Under the pieces are notes generated by a model. It was given only the letters and a program-made list of their open reading frames with translations. It searched no databases and had not been told where the DNA came from. Of a stretch of DNA of 64,000 bases, positions 1 to 11,030 are shown one piece after another (positions within the stretch are counted from its first letter, which is position 1; each line of letters opens with the position of its first letter). Source of the DNA: Tubiluchus corallicola (lineage: Eukaryota > Priapulida > Priapulimorpha > Priapulimorphida > Tubiluchidae); the NCBI GenBank assembly GCA_030141605.1, contig JAQGDQ010000144.1:1-64000 (forward strand), in the 5' to 3' direction. A program made the position numbers and the translations under genes.

Positions 1-1470
1 GCTCGTTTGTTTACAATATTTTTAGAGTTAAACTAGTTGCACTTGTTAACTAGTATCGTATATGGTTAGAGTATCTTAGAGGTTAAACATTATAGCTAAT
101 AAACAGGTTTCTGAAACCGCTTCAGCTAGTAATAGTTTCAAGAAACAATATATAGTTAAATAAATGGATTACCTTACATTTACAACTTGGAATAAATACA
201 TTACATATTAAAAGGCGCTTTACTACCCTGTATAAAATAAAGTAAGTATTTAAAGTAGTTTTAACACATATTAGGTAGACTTACTAGGTTGCAACTGAAA
301 ATATGTCTCGAGCTCATGCAGTTTGTTTTCAAAAAGCTGGACTTATTGGGTTTCTTCAGCAGACTGCGTGCACTGAATTGAGACGCATTTCCGAATCACG
401 CTATTGCTTAACATTGCAGGACCAACGCAAACTGCTGCAATTCTAAAATCACAAACAGATCACACTAAACTGCCTCCTTACAAAAGCTTAAATAACCTAC
501 CTACCTGTTCACTTGCATAGTACCTCCTGATGCATAGTTGCAATGCGCCTGGTGACTGGCTGAAGTGGACGCTCCTGTAGACTTATTAGGCCTGTCTGTA
601 AGTGTAAGGGAAAATGGACTTATTAGACTTTTTAATTTGCCATTACTTGCATAATAGGCTTCAGATCATCAACTCGTTTAGTGGAAGATGCATCAAGGTA
701 CTAAGATATCAATAACTCTCTTTTGCCCAAAAATGGATTTATTGGGCTTTTCCCACTGGAAACAAATCAATTACTGTTTCTAAACATTTTTTGAGACCCA
801 ATATTAAATTGTGCAATTTTGCTGTAACTTTGGGTTGGTAACACAGAGACGAATTTAATGGGACTTGGATTGCACTTTGCAACCAATTTTCCTGTGTTTA
901 CAAATCCCTGTGATTCAAGAAATACAAAATGTATTATTCCATTGCATATCTGTAGACAGAAAAAATGCAAACAAACATAATACATATACATATATAATGG
1001 TGCATCCTTTGTTGTAAAATAGGCTATTTGTTTACAAGTGCAATAATGCAATGCACAGTTTTATTGGATAAAGAACACTGTCTCTTGACATTTTGTCATT
1101 TATATAATTCCTGATACCACGATTGAGCCAGTTTTGTATTTACTGTTATTTTTTTCCACTTCACTGATTAGACTTGCTATCTTTTCTGAATATTTTTTGA
1201 AGCCAAAAAAATCTAGTGTTATTATTTATGTGAAACAGTGCGTTCAAGACAGTCATAGTTGACACAGTTATCTCAGGTTACCACAGTTGCAATGAATTCA
1301 TTATATATGCATCTGTTAAGTGCTTCCCTAATTCTTTAGCATTTGTGGCAGTTTGCACAAACATAATAATCAGAATTTGGATTTGGTTCAGAGTAATAGT
1401 GCTTTTTTATGGATTTTATTTATATAGTTTAGAAATTAACAGACTGCATAATAAAAAAATCTTTTTTACA
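1..1470. other. Upstream noncoding DNA before TTF2
   Basis: No supported gene. A short core resembling GGACTTATTGGG recurs four times on the plus strand (near 339, 580, 616 and 735) at irregular spacing; its meaning is unknown. The rest is AT-rich with stops in all frames. It should contain the TTF2 promoter, or if the mRNA is trans-spliced, its discarded outron. Confidence 0.5.
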
Positions 1471-1471
1471 G
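1455..1471 (+). promoter_or_regulatory. 3' splice site just upstream of the TTF2 start
   Basis: A pyrimidine run followed by ACAG ends at 1471, 31 nt before the ATG at 1503. No upstream coding exon is visible. The site is either the acceptor of an intron in the 5' UTR or a spliced-leader trans-splice acceptor. Similar acceptors precede the other three genes whose starts lie in the window. Confidence 0.5.
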
Positions 1472-1502
1472 AATCTTGTGAGAATTAAAAGAACTTGCCA
1501 AC

Positions 1503-4500
1503 ATGGAAATTGTTTTATGTGAAAAACACGAGGTACCGTGCCTTTTAAAGACAGGAACCAACAATGGGCCAAATAAAGGAAGAAGTTTTTACATTTGTGG
1601 TAATTCTGAAAGGTGTACTTTCACTAAGCAGGCAAAACATATACCACAAGTAACTTGTCAATGGCACAGCAATGCATTAGTTGATCTACAAGCTATTAAA
1701 GTAGATGACGGCGACAGTAAGCTCTACATACGTTGTGAAGTGCTTCGAAGGCAAGGAAAACCTGGTTGGTGTGGATTTGTCAATCTTGAGCAGGCTGAAT
1801 CATCTGCTAAGCAAAGTACAGTTATAGCGCTTGGCCAAGGGATTAATGACGGTACACTTTTTAAGGAGTCTTCAGTAAAAAACATGGAAAATGTTAAAAT
1901 CCCCATTTCTAAGGCATCTTTTTCAAAGGATAGGTGTGGCTTACAAAAACCTGCCAACAGTACCATTTCTACATCAAAACCTATCGTCACTCGTATTGTT
2001 TCTGCAAATGAATGTGCAGATGTAAATATGACATCAGTTACCAATGATAGCATCAGTGACAGCAATAACAGAAGTACCAGTATCTTTCAGCAACAAAGTG
2101 TGGATAGTCGGACTAAAATTACTTCTGTGGAAGCCTGTGTTCAACAATCTAGCAATGACACATCATTGGTAGAATATAGAGACTGCAGTATGATATCCAT
2201 TTGTAGTGACTCTGATAGTGATGATGATAGTAAAAATAATAATGCAGCAAAATGTTCAGTTGAAAAGCCAGTTATTGCTGACCAAAATGATTCATCATTC
2301 ACGGAGTACAGAGATGCTAGCATGTTATCTATTCACAGTGACAGTGACAGTGATGATGAAGCCGATGACATAATTGCTCTAGGAAAAGTTGCCAAACAGA
2401 AGACTAATAATCAAGAAATAATTTCAACATCTACCATATTTACACATAATAGTAGTGATCCTGCAAAAACTCAAAGTGGGAAGGCCACTCCAAATTTAGA
2501 AAAATCATCCATTGATAATTTAACCATGTCAAGACATTCAATAGCTAGTCAAAAGGCAGATATACCCTTATTGCAAAAAGTCTTGAAGAAGAATGCTGCT
2601 CATGATATGCTACAATCATCTCTTAACAGTTTTCCAAAAGGTCAAGCTGCCAAAGCTGATCAAGCCAGCAAGAAAACTGATTCAGTTGCACTGCCCAGTG
2701 CAATAAAGCCTACGAAAAATGATATGGCAACTACTGAGGCACCAAGGCAAGACGACGATGCACTGTTAAGAGAAACTAATCCTAAAAGTCAAGCAATCAT
2801 CACTGCAGGTCCGGGGTGTGTTATGTCTTTTGTTAATGTAGGTATGAATACAGACAGTAACACACAATCAAATGAAACTAATGCTAAAACTACAGTGACT
2901 GTTACAGCAATACCAGGAGTCAACTCTGGACATACTGCTGGTTATTCTAACACAGCTGGATTGAATACAGATTATGCTACACCTTCAAAGGAAACAGAAA
3001 CTAAAATTAAAACAACTGTCATTCCGTCTTCTGGCACTGGTGCTGTTGTGCATCCCCCAAACATTTCTAGTTTGAAGCCTAATGCCAAAGCATTTATCCC
3101 TGCATCACAACATTACAGTTCAGATATATGTGCAAAGAAAAGATCATTGCACATGCAGTTAGCAGAAAAAAAGAAACTTTTATATTCTTTTGCAAGTAAG
3201 CTTCCTGATGGAGGTGACAAACTAAAGAGAGACTTGAAAGTGCTGGAAGAGGAAATTCAGAGGTTAAACTTGCAAGGTGCCACTTTTAGTTGTAATAGCG
3301 TGCTGCAGCCTCATGGCCAGATAATTTCTTCACAAAAGACAAACAATCCTCCAGGGTTTATTCAGAGGTTTCATCCAGCTTCAATGAAGCAGACAAATTT
3401 ACTTGGAAAAGCTGTCCCAATGTCTGCCTTCGATGTAAGCCGAATGTACGCCGCTCATCCGCAGTATCAAACATTATATGAAGGTAAAATGACAGCTGCA
3501 AAGAAAAGAGAAGTGGCTTCTGTTACAGGTGAAGCTATTGAAAAGCTGCATAAGTCTCTTCAAACCTGTCCACCTGAAACAGCCGAGCTGCAAGATCCTG
3601 AAGGCTTGAAGGTGGATTTGATGATGCATCAGAAACAAGCTTTAGCTTGGCTTACTTGGCGAGAAAATCAGCACCCACCTGGAGGAATACTTGCTGATGA
3701 TATGGGTTTGGGGAAAACTCTAACGATGATTTCATTAGTACTGATCCAAAGAAAAAAAGCACTTCAAAATGACTTGTCCGATGAAGGTTGGCATGGAAAA
3801 AATACCGCAAATCTGATTAAAAGCAACGCGACGTTAATCATAGCTCCTGCTTCACTGGTGCATCAATGGTATAGAGAGGTCGAAAAGCACTGCGAAAGGG
3901 ACCTCTTGAAAGTTTTGCTTTACCACGGTCCAAACCGCCAGCGTAATCCCAAAAAGATAGCTGGGTATGATGTAGTACTGACATCATACAGCATTATTGG
4001 AAAAGAAGTGGGTAAGGATGATACAGCCAGCCCGGATGAACCTGCTGAAGATAAGGAGCCAGCAAAAGTTAAACTTTTGAATGAGCAGCCTAACCTGATG
4101 TGCATTGCCTGGCAGAGGATTATTCTTGATGAAGCACACAGTATAAAAAATCACAAGTGTGTGTCAGCAATCGCGGTCTGTCGGTTACGTGCAGGAAAAC
4201 GATGGGCAATGACTGGTACACCCATACAAAACAATTTATTAGACATGTATTCACTACTAAGATTTTTGAGATGTTCTCCTTTTGATGAGTACAAGGTATG
4301 GAAGCGATGGGTAGATAATAAAAGTGATCAAGGTACTCAAAGACTAAACACACTTGTAAAAAGTCTTCTACTTAGGCGTACCAAACAACAAAAGGGAACT
4401 ACAGGAAAACCACTTATAGAACTCCCTAATAGGAAATTCACCACACACGAAGTGGAGCTAAATTTCGAAGAACAAGAAGTGTATAATCGTGTTTTCTCCC

Positions 4501-5456
4501 AGTCTAGAGCAGTACTGATAAATTATCTGAAAAAGCATGATGAGAAAGGAAGTGAGAATCTAGAATGGGCCCAAAATGATTATGCACCTAAGAATCCATT
4601 CCAGTCAGCTAGCAGTGCTCTAACTTCTACCAATTCCAACCGTTATTTCCTAAAATTACCACAAAATGCACAATCAAACTCCAGACCAGACAAACACGGG
4701 GCATCATACATGCTTGTTCTTTTATTGCGCTTACGGCAATGCTGTAATCACTTGCATTTGATGAAAGATGTCATTGATGTAGAAACACTAGAAAATGAAG
4801 GGTTAGAGATGGATATGACTAATCAAATGAAGGATTTACACATAATAGACGACACTAATGAAACTGAAACAACAGATTCGGCAAAGATGGAAGCTTTTAG
4901 ACCAGAACATCGCAGTGCAAAGATGTCTATCGTTTTAGAGACACTTCACAGAATTAAGCAACAGTCTGAACCCGGAAAGCCAGCAAAAAGTGTTATTGTC
5001 TCTCAGTGGACAAAGATGCTTGAAGTGATGGCCCTTCATTTGAGGCAAGAGGGGTACCGATATTGTATGATTAGGGGTGACATTCCGGTAAAAAAACGAA
5101 CAGATATTGTAGAGGAATTCAACAATAATAAGAATGGCCCAGAGGTGCTGCTGTTGTCCTTAAAAGCAGGTGGTGTTGGCTTAAATCTTGTTGGAGGAAA
5201 CAATCTGTTTTTGTTGGATATGCACTGGAACCCAGCACTAGAGTCTCAAGCCTGCGATCGCATCTATAGAGTAGGTCAAACCAAAGATGTGGCAATACAT
5301 AAGTTTGTTTGCAAGGACACAGTGGAGGAGAAAATACTTCAGTTGCAGGAAAAGAAACTGTCTCTAGCTAATGACGTACTGAAAGGTGGTAAAGTGCAAA
5401 GTCAAAAACTAACACTGGATGACCTAAAGATGTTATTTAACATAAAAAACGTTTAA
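1503..5456 (+). CDS. TTF2: Transcription termination factor 2 (SNF2-family ATPase)
   Basis: Orthologue of TTF2 (Drosophila Lodestar), a double-stranded-DNA-dependent ATPase that releases stalled RNA polymerase transcripts and clears polymerase from mitotic chromosomes. The single open frame encodes 1317 aa, somewhat longer than the human protein of about 1160. Residues 6-39 form a GRF-type zinc finger with the family signature GPNKGRSFYICG. Residues about 100-580 are a low-complexity Ser/Thr/Asn-rich linker with a duplicated acidic motif near 221-242 and 265-287. A charged, probably helical segment follows near 555-595. The SNF2 N-lobe has Walker A GGILADDMGLGKT at 727-739 and DEAH at 876-879. 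The helicase C-lobe has CDRIYRVGQ at 1251-1259. The C-terminus keeps the TTF2-specific KLTLDDLKMLF. The start is supported by alignment to the zinc finger just after Met1. The gene is intronless, unlike its neighbours. All catalytic motifs look intact, so it should be functional. Confidence 0.96.
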   Translation: MEIVLCEKHEVPCLLKTGTNNGPNKGRSFYICGNSERCTFTKQAKHIPQVTCQWHSNALVDLQAIKVDDGDSKLYIRCEVLRRQGKPGWCGFVNLEQAESSAKQSTVIALGQGINDGTLFKESSVKNMENVKIPISKASFSKDRCGLQKPANSTISTSKPIVTRIVSANECADVNMTSVTNDSISDSNNRSTSIFQQQSVDSRTKITSVEACVQQSSNDTSLVEYRDCSMISICSDSDSDDDSKNNNAAKCSVEKPVIADQNDSSFTEYRDASMLSIHSDSDSDDEADDIIALGKVAKQKTNNQEIISTSTIFTHNSSDPAKTQSGKATPNLEKSSIDNLTMSRHSIASQKADIPLLQKVLKKNAAHDMLQSSLNSFPKGQAAKADQASKKTDSVALPSAIKPTKNDMATTEAPRQDDDALLRETNPKSQAIITAGPGCVMSFVNVGMNTDSNTQSNETNAKTTVTVTAIPGVNSGHTAGYSNTAGLNTDYATPSKETETKIKTTVIPSSGTGAVVHPPNISSLKPNAKAFIPASQHYSSDICAKKRSLHMQLAEKKKLLYSFASKLPDGGDKLKRDLKVLEEEIQRLNLQGATFSCNSVLQPHGQIISSQKTNNPPGFIQRFHPASMKQTNLLGKAVPMSAFDVSRMYAAHPQYQTLYEGKMTAAKKREVASVTGEAIEKLHKSLQTCPPETAELQDPEGLKVDLMMHQKQALAWLTWRENQHPPGGILADDMGLGKTLTMISLVLIQRKKALQNDLSDEGWHGKNTANLIKSNATLIIAPASLVHQWYREVEKHCERDLLKVLLYHGPNRQRNPKKIAGYDVVLTSYSIIGKEVGKDDTASPDEPAEDKEPAKVKLLNEQPNLMCIAWQRIILDEAHSIKNHKCVSAIAVCRLRAGKRWAMTGTPIQNNLLDMYSLLRFLRCSPFDEYKVWKRWVDNKSDQGTQRLNTLVKSLLLRRTKQQKGTTGKPLIELPNRKFTTHEVELNFEEQEVYNRVFSQSRAVLINYLKKHDEKGSENLEWAQNDYAPKNPFQSASSALTSTNSNRYFLKLPQNAQSNSRPDKHGASYMLVLLLRLRQCCNHLHLMKDVIDVETLENEGLEMDMTNQMKDLHIIDDTNETETTDSAKMEAFRPEHRSAKMSIVLETLHRIKQQSEPGKPAKSVIVSQWTKMLEVMALHLRQEGYRYCMIRGDIPVKKRTDIVEEFNNNKNGPEVLLLSLKAGGVGLNLVGGNNLFLLDMHWNPALESQACDRIYRVGQTKDVAIHKFVCKDTVEEKILQLQEKKLSLANDVLKGGKVQSQKLTLDDLKMLFNIKNV

Positions 5457-5860
5457 GCAGCACATATAGATGTTAAGTGTAGTGGTGTTAGTTTATTATC
5501 TAAACACTTATTAATAACTGTTTAATAAGTTGCTGATTGTTTTTGCACACCCTTCTAGTTTATTTTGTGTATATAATAATAATTGTCCTTGATTTTTCTC
5601 ACAAGCTTGATAATTAGTAAATATTTTGATAAATTTCGCGATATTTGTTGTAAATGTTGGTCTTCAGACTGATTAACTTTTTGAACTTTTTTTGGTTTAA
5701 AAACATTTCATTCAGAGTACTCATAAAGGTAGTGCAAATATTTAATTAATGGTAGTGCAAGGTATTTAATTAAATTTATGCAATTAGTTTCTTTTTGTTT
5801 ATTCAGAAGTCTGACATTACACAATAGTGCAATGGCAACTTAGTTTGGGGTTTATAACAT

Positions 5861-5866
5861 AATAAA
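5861..5866 (+). promoter_or_regulatory. Candidate polyadenylation signal of TTF2
   Basis: A canonical AATAAA lies 405 nt after the TTF2 stop codon and is the first clear one on this strand. The expected cleavage site is 10-30 nt further on. Confidence 0.5.
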
Positions 5867-6070
5867 AGTTTGTGTGAAATGTGTGACACTGCATTATTCT
5901 CGATTGGATTTAATTCTATATGTTTACACTAGCAATAATATGCCATCTGAAATTTTGTGTAAGTTTATTGGTTTATTTGAATGTTAAAGATAAAAAATGC
6001 AGCAATTTATGTCGTCCATGTATAGTTTAATGACTTTTATTGTGCTAATTGTGTCATCAGCTGGTTTTCC

Positions 6071-6225
6071 TCTTTTTTCTTCTGTCTCTCCCTCTTTTTT
6101 GTCTTCCCATAGTCTCTCTCTCCTTACTTCTCCTCTCTCTCTCTTCTCTCTCTCTCTCTTTCATCCCTTTTCCTTATCCCCTTCTCTCTCTCTCCTCACT
6201 CCTCTTTCTCTTTCTCCTCTTCTTT
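6071..6225 (+). repeat. Polypyrimidine (CT-rich) microsatellite
   Basis: About 155 bp almost purely of C and T, with CTCTCT runs interrupted by TTTT and CCC. Open frames across it read as Ser/Leu/Phe repeats and are not genes. Confidence 0.85.
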
Positions 6226-7034
6226 AGTTATCTGTTAGAAACTAGAATCATTTAAAATACACATGCAGTGTTTAAAGAGTTAATCTTGTTTTCCATTTTA
6301 TTTTGGAAAAATATTTTGTAGCTGTTGTTATTTCAAATTTTCAAGTTTTCAAGTTTTGCATTGTATCGTTTGCTGCATGTAATCACTTTAAGTTCAACCA
6401 GTTTTCATAGGATTAGAAATTCTTTGTGCCTAATAAATAAATATGTTTATTAAATAATAATTATAAAAAGTGAAAACACCAGTTTGCAAATTATACAGTT
6501 TGTGAATATCTTAGGGCTATATTTGCACAATGCTGTGCAAGATCTTAGTTTATTACTGACCTGGCAGGACTGTCACGGTCACATTCTGATGCATGGAAAT
6601 CTCTAAACACCTTAACAAACAAAATAATTTGGTATCACAGGAAAAGTAACTGCCAAAGAGCGATATTCCTAAATGATCTCCTATTAAATCAGTTTCCAGG
6701 CTTTGTATTGCTTAACTTTGGTAGCCAGTCACGCGCGTAGTAATCACTATGCAAACATCAACATGATTTGCTGCCTAATTACAAATGTTCGATTTATAAC
6801 ATTTTCTGTGCATTTCATTTTCTATGACATGACGGTTCTGAGAAATGGTAATTCTGAGAAGTAGATTTTTCTGGCGGTACTGAAATGTGTGGAACACAGC
6901 CTGCATAACTACATGTACAGGCTATAACATTAAGGACTAGTCCTATTAGCCTGAAGGCTAACGAAATACACACATAACTATTACAAATTTTCAGGGTCTG
7001 CGGCATTTGCAATTTCATGAACAGCTATCTCAGG

Positions 7035-7450
7035 CTGCACATAATATTGTCATTATGTTGGTATAATATAAGACACTTTTGTCCAATGTTGGTCCCATCT
7101 TGGTACAATATTGTACAACAATATTTTTATAATCATATTAAGACAAGATTGCATCAATATTGGTACAACATTGGACCAATGTGCATTTCCAAGATACCCA
7201 CAATATTGTTGCACGTGTTCTTTTATGTTGACAGAACATTGTCACGACATTTATAAAATATTTGTAAAAATATAAAAAATATTGCAAAAATGCAAAACAC
7301 CATCTTCATCTTGGTACAATATTTTCTAGCCATCTATTTCCAAAATACCCACAATATTATTGTAAATGTTGACATCACATTGTCACAATATTTTTATTAA
7401 ATATTTGTAAAAAAATACATTCTCCATGTTGGTACAATATTGAATATTTC
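7035..7450. repeat. Degenerate ACAATATTG-type repeat, two ~160-bp units
   Basis: The phrase TTGGTACAATATTG and variants recur many times. A longer block (CATTTCCAAGATACCCACAA, then a TGTTGAC...ACATTGTCAC...ATATTTGTAAAAAT run) occurs at about 7183 and again at about 7344, giving a period near 160 bp. Related words recur at 7780-7850. It resembles an AT-rich satellite or a decayed DNA element; no protein is associated. Confidence 0.65.
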
Positions 7451-9479
7451 TACAATGGTCTTTGACAGTTGTATTTTATCAACGGAGGACTGTATTTATC
7501 AGCTTTTTTAATCATTTTAGAAATTGTCTTTGTTAATAATATGTACCCACATAAACATTGTGCAAAAAATTAAACTTAGCGGTGATTTTAATCTAATAAA
7601 TGAGACTGCGAGAACTTACTGTGAATTCGTGATTCGACTGAGAGCATTAACCTATACCATAGAATTACTTGTGAAAAAGCAAGAGAAAAATTAAATTTGC
7701 AGTTATGCCATAATACAGGGCATGTTTCAATATTAATAGATTACAGCTTAATTATAGAATTCAGTGTGTGATTTTCAGCCAATATTGTTACAATGTGAAA
7801 AAAATATTGTCAAAAATACTGGTACAACATTGTGGCAAGTTCACATTCCACACAGTAAACATATTGCCTGATAATTTCTGGTCGAATATTTGCTAAAATA
7901 TTACTGCCATGGATATACCTAAATTTGCCTTGTTCCAGACATTAACTAAACAGATCGAGTACAATATTCATTCAAGCAACCACATACGACCGGTCACACA
8001 GGTAAAGACTATTCACAACGAAAGGACGGTAATTGAGATAATTCCTAAAAGATGTGGCCTTTATGAGCCATCTTGAAAGCCGCCATGCTTTTCAATTGGC
8101 CTCCAAAATTAATCAACTAGATGGGTTTTAGCATCGTGCAAAGTTTCATGCTTTTAAAGCATAAGAAACCTTCCATTTACATAAAGCTTAAAAAATCGTC
8201 TTGAAATTTTACGCCATTTATGTACTGGCTTTGGCATATAGTTCTTGCATTGGCAGTAACACAGTATAAAACATGTAAATTTTAACTCCTGCGAGTCATT
8301 TGAAACAAGTTTAGATAGCACTGAGTAAAGTTTGAAAAAATAATCAGAGCATTCGTAGTGCACACATCACTAACAAGTAAAATTTTAAATTACTGTGTCT
8401 TGTCAATAAACAAATTTTAAAATAAACGTTTTTTTTTTGGTTAGTGAGTAGTGCACCCTGGAGATGAACCAATTGGTGAAAACTTTTTAAATAATTAATA
8501 ATTTTCTTTTCTAGTTACATAAGTCTTTCAAGTAAGCAAAATGCGTAGTAATGTAACTTTGCATGGAAAATATTTTCGTACATATTTTAACATTTCCTTT
8601 TCTTCCTCTGATTTACGTTGCGCGTATATGACGTCATGTAATGGCGACTTTGGAACAGTATTGCAAGAGGTTTAAAATGAAAATACACAAAAATCCTTTC
8701 AATCCAAGTACGACATACACATAAAGTTCTTAACACCATTTTTGTGAAACCCATTTCAAGTACCCCTTTTCTTGTCCTTTAAGTCAAAATGAGTCATTCT
8801 GTCATTTTCGTGTGAATATATTGGACAAATTTGTCTAGCAAACTGAAGAAATTAAAGCCTATTAACACAAATCAATGAAACGCATGGTACCAATAGATAA
8901 TATTATTAATGATTAATGAATACAATTATATTTTTATGCTTGAAACTGCTACCATATGATCGATCAGCATTGATTACATTCAATTTTATGTGAAATATGC
9001 TCTCAAATTTTGTTTAATTGACAGTAAGTCATAAGTCATTTATTTCACATTACGCATTTACAATAGTTTCATGTACAATATATAGTGAAAGGGCCTACAA
9101 TGAACATAATACAAATAAGCTTTTATTGTTTCTGCACAAGCAAAGCCTCACACACTGTTCACCTATATACAAATGTAAATGTGTTGCGGGCAATCAAAAA
9201 ACAGAGCTTATTAGATTGTCCAACACAGTGAAAGAAAAAAAGTAATGAAAGTAATCTGAAAATTTGAAGTGAGTCATATGATGATAGATGAAGAAAACAT
9301 TTAGTGCTTAAAATGGAATGATGTAATAAGTGAAGCTCATATATGAGATGATATAAAAGATAGAAAGACTATTATTTGTTAATAGTATGCAAAATTAAGA
9401 TAACTTGATTAAGATACCACCACTGTGAGGATGGATACTGATAGAAGTTTTGATTACTCACTGATACTTAAAACTTGAT

Positions 9480-11030
9480 TTTTTAGCATTTTTTAAATCT
9501 AGTAATAGATCTGCTATTTTTTGCAGATTGACAAATCTCATTCAAGACTTTTGGTTCTTGAAATATTATAAAATGTTTAGCTATATTGGTTCTACAGAAA
9601 GGCACAATGTATTGATTATATCTTGTATTATGTCTCTTAGATATCAATTTGACAGGAATTGCAAAAAACTTAGGAAATAGTATATTATTGCATTTATACA
9701 TAAACACAGCAGTATTCAATTTAATTAAATCATCTAATTGCATAATGCTACATTCACGGTAACGAAGTAAAGGTACTTCACTACGTTTCTGTAGGCCATA
9801 TATTAACCTTAAAAATCTTCGTTGCAACATTATTAAGCATTTCAGTTTAGATGGATATGTGGAGCCCCAAATTATGCTGCAGTAATTGAGATAAGGTAAA
9901 ACCAGACTATTATACAAGATTAGTAAGTGTTCTTTCGAAAGACTGTGTTTGACGTGAGTAATGATGCCTATATATTTAGTAATTTTGAGTCTGATGTAAG
10001 AGATATGATTGCCAGTCTAATTGTTCATGTATGACAATACCTAAGAATTTAATTTGTTTTACTTGTTGAATATTACTATTTTCAATTTGTAGTGTCAAAT
10101 TTGGCATTCTCTTGTTTCTTGATCTAAAAACTACAAAGTGATAATTTATTACTCCTAAACCAGTTTGATATTTGCTGCAATTCATTGTTTATTTCTGTTT
10201 CATTAACAGTATTATAATATTTAAATATTAAACCGGTATCATCAGCAAACTGCCGGATTTTTCCTCTATTAATACAATGTTTTATATCATTGATGTACAC
10301 AAGAAACAAGAGTGGACCAAGTCTCGACCCTTGTGGAACATCACAAGATATTAATTTTGAATTAGATATATAATTATTATACTTTACTGCTTGTAACCTA
10401 CCAGATAGGTAACTTACAAACCAATTATTTGCAAGACCTCTTATTCCATAGTGGCATAATTTGTTAATTAAAATTTTATGATCAACAGTGTCAAAAGCTT
10501 TTGACAAATCACAGAATATGCTCACAGGTAACTTATTATCTTCAATAGCTCTAATTATGTTGGTCAGCATATCAATTAAAGCCATTTCTGTAGTACTGCT
10601 TTTACGAAATCCATACTGTGCGTCATTTAATATGCTTTGTTCATGTAAGTAATCTGTAAGTTGCAATGACACACATTTCTCAATAATTTTCGAAAAACAT
10701 GGCAGTAATGAAATAGGCCTGTAATTATTTATACAGTGCAGATCGTCAGTTTTGTGAATACGAAATATTATGGATTGCTTTAGCTTATTAGGGACAATTC
10801 CAGAGGTAAGTGATAAATTAATAATATGGGTTAAAGGCATTGCAATATATTCTATAATATCAACCATTATTCTGGGAGAGAGCTGATCAATGCCGGTACT
10901 TCTATTTGGGTGGAATGGCTTGCAAATTCTAATGATTTCATCTTTAGTTACAGGTTGAAAGAAGAAGGAATGTGGGCAATTTCCTTTAAGATATGGGTCA
11001 GTAATTATTTTGGATAAAGGCTTTTTTAAT
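9480..11030 (-). pseudogene. Broken LINE reverse transcriptase (CR1/L2/Jockey-like)
   Basis: A 5'-truncated non-LTR retrotransposon read on the minus strand. From 11030 downward it encodes the pre-RT segment (STGIDQLSPRIMVDII), then RT motifs NYRPISLLPCFSKIIEK, FCDLSKAFDTVDHK, VPQGSRLGPLLFLVYINDI and the catalytic FADDT. The frame shifts near 10124-10185 (continuing as VVFRSRNKR and KFLGIVIHEQLDWQ) and again near 9976, after which LYNSLVLPYLNYCSIIWGS marks the thumb/C-terminal part, ending at 9483. Two frameshifts and no endonuclease domain mean it is dead. Clade assignment within the CR1/L2/Jockey group is by motif style only. Confidence 0.9.

Larger units (their letters stand above)
5457..9479. 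other. Noncoding stretch after TTF2
   Basis: Contains the TTF2 3' UTR, a polypyrimidine tract (6071-6225), the ACAATATTG-rich repeat (7035-7450) and unassigned AT-rich DNA. The part at 8030-8830 looks like old interspersed repeat material, but no family could be assigned. No supported gene. Confidence 0.5.

Noticed and set aside
5997-6255. Two overlapping hydrophobic Ser/Leu/Phe-rich open frames
   Set aside because: They are products of the CT-rich microsatellite in the TTF2 3' flank and are not membrane proteins.
8637-8720. Small ORF after a TGACGTCA site (starting ATGGCGACTTTGGAACAG)
   Set aside because: Only 27 codons, no homology, and the surrounding DNA looks like interspersed repeat, so a gene is not supported.
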